Shown here: piece after piece, positions 45,521-46,251 of the stretch
Layout of the letters: each line of letters opens with the position of its first letter
Numbering within the stretch: position 1 is the stretch's first letter
Origin: Clostridia bacterium
GTDB taxonomy: Bacteria > Bacillota > Clostridia > Oscillospirales > Acutalibacteraceae
Assembly (NCBI GenBank): GCA_017452785.1
Contig: JAFTLT010000001.1
Coordinates: 1 to 46,251 of the forward strand
DNA: 46,251 bases
Direction of reading: 5' to 3'
The notes under the pieces: model-generated
Databases searched by the model: none
Seen by the model: the letters and a program-made list of their open reading frames with translations, nothing else
What the model was told of the DNA's origin: nothing
Position numbers and translations under genes: made by a program

Positions 45521-45967
45521 ATGTCGGACAGTAAATTTATGCTTGAGGCGCTGAAAGAGGCAAAAAACGCCTTTAAACAGGGCGAGGTGCCTGTTGGTGC
45601 TGTTATAGTTTCAAACGGCAAAATCGTCGCAAAAGGGCAAAATAAACGGGAAACAGAGCATAATTCCTTGTGCCATGCAGAAATTGAAGCAATTAATGAG
45701 GCTTGCAGGGTACTCGGCAGGTGGCGTCTTGATGGCTGCATACTCTATGTGACACTTGAGCCTTGCCCCATGTGTACCGGTGCAATTATCAACTCACGCA
45801 TTGACAGGGTGGTTTTTGGTGCCTATGATGAAAAGGCAGGCTCTATGGGTACAATGGTGAATTTGTGCGAGCTTGATTATAACCACAGACCGGCGATAGT
45901 CGGGGGATATATGGAGAGTGAGTGCAAGCAGGTGCTGACGGAGTTTTTTTCCGGTTTGCGTAAATGA
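45521..45967 (+). CDS. tadA: tRNA-specific adenosine deaminase
   Basis: This 148-residue zinc enzyme converts A34 of tRNA-Arg(ACG) to inosine. The zinc and proton-transfer motifs are CHAEIEAI (H52, E54) and EPCPMCTGAI (C82, C85). It is preceded by AGGA seven bases from the ATG and coupled to the CPBP gene. The frequent downstream partners, the SRP RNA and dnaX, are not seen; repeats follow instead. Confidence 0.96.
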   Translation: MSDSKFMLEALKEAKNAFKQGEVPVGAVIVSNGKIVAKGQNKRETEHNSLCHAEIEAINEACRVLGRWRLDGCILYVTLEPCPMCTGAIINSRIDRVVFGAYDEKAGSMGTMVNLCELDYNHRPAIVGGYMESECKQVLTEFFSGLRK

Positions 45968-46125
45968 AGCGAAGCTTCATTAATGACCCAAGGGGTCAAT
46001 TCATGCACACAGTGCAATTCATGGCGTGAGCCAATTCATTAACTCCCTCAGGGAGGGAGCCTTTTATTGATAATTTCATCCGTCTTGACCGTAACAGGAA
46101 TAGGCGGATGTTTTTCATCCTCAAC
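45967..46125 (-). repeat. CATCCGCC / ATGAATTG hairpin-chain repeat, reverse copy D
   Basis: Read on the minus strand it matches copies A and C: the CATCCGCC..GACGGATG head, then CTCCCTC-ctga-GAGGGAG, then ATGAATTG boxes separated by GGC-tcac-GCC, GCAC-tgt-GTGC and GACC-cctt-GGGTC, ending GAAGC-ttc-GCTTC next to the tadA stop. Confidence 0.8.
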
Positions 46126-46137
46126 CCCATTAATTCA

Positions 46138-46251
46138 GGAAGTCAGTGCAGCTTCGGTTTCCTTTTTGAGATGAAATAAGTTTCTACTGTCCTCGCCGGA
46201 CGGGCGTTACTTTTCACAGTTAAGCGAAAAGTAACCAAAGCGCCCTCTTTA
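46138..46251 (+). repeat. GTCC-GGAC / TTACTTTTC repeat, long form, second copy
   Basis: Its reverse complement matches 5820-5933 at 111 of 114 positions. It touches the window edge and may continue. The adjacent CATCCGCC element is shared too, so a composite block of more than 200 bases is present in opposite orientation on both sides of the origin. Confidence 0.85.

Overview
The window looks like chromosomal DNA from a low-to-mid GC gut-type Clostridia, probably an uncultured Oscillospiraceae/Ruminococcaceae member. The basis is a Firmicutes-type origin block (dnaA-dnaN-S4/yaaA-recF-remB-gyrB-gyrA), a parS/ParA/ParB/Noc-like block, strong AGGAGG-type ribosome sites, a single-chain glycyl-tRNA synthetase, a giant InlB-repeat surface protein, and many short hairpin-rich dispersed repeats. 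The taxon is an inference; there is no rRNA here to anchor it.

Layout from left to right. (1) 1-375: repeats and a terminator. (2) 376-5192: a compact minus-strand operon with an SCP2-like protein, a class III aminotransferase, a transketolase split into N and C subunits, and a second SCP2-like protein. It has its own promoter and a perfect 16-bp palindrome before the first ribosome site. (3) 5193-6281: a repeat graveyard. (4) 6282-13574: a 2430-residue secreted surface protein. (5) 13.9-19.9 kb: glyQS, birA, a secreted metallophosphoesterase, a YkpA-type ABC-F ATPase and a second phosphoesterase. (6) 19.95-21.16 kb: an about 80-bp inverted repeat bracketing a small HTH gene and a four-helix-bundle gene. 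(7) 21.2-28.4 kb: serS, parB, parA, a Noc-like gene, rsmG and mnmG, with three parS sites. (8) 28.6-30.9 kb: a HAD hydrolase broken by one in-frame TGA, a thioesterase and an LCP cell-wall ligase. (9) 31.0-41.1 kb: gyrA, two YcxB-like membrane proteins, gyrB, remB, recF, yaaA, dnaN and dnaA. The dnaA-dnaN gap holds five TAG triplets and DnaA-box-like 9-mers, so it is the best candidate for oriC. (10) 41.4-46.0 kb, all plus strand: an OGG1-type glycosylase, endonuclease III, a polyprenyl sugar-phosphate transferase, a CPBP protease and tadA. (11) 45.97-46.25 kb: repeats.

Overall logic. Left of dnaA, 28 of 31 genes read leftward; right of it, all five read rightward. This is what is expected if the two forks leave from about 39.6-41.4 kb and most genes run with the fork. 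The usual rpmH-rnpA-yidC-jag-mnmE block next to dnaA is absent, and mnmG-rsmG-noc-parAB sits downstream of gyrA on the same strand, so the ancestral origin region has been rearranged.

I see no prophage, transposase, CRISPR array, rRNA or tRNA. The least explained items are the SCP2/transketolase/aminotransferase operon, the hairpin-chain repeats whose stems vary but stay complementary, the 7-bp AATTNNN arrays, and the surface protein with a Cys/His-rich C-terminus.
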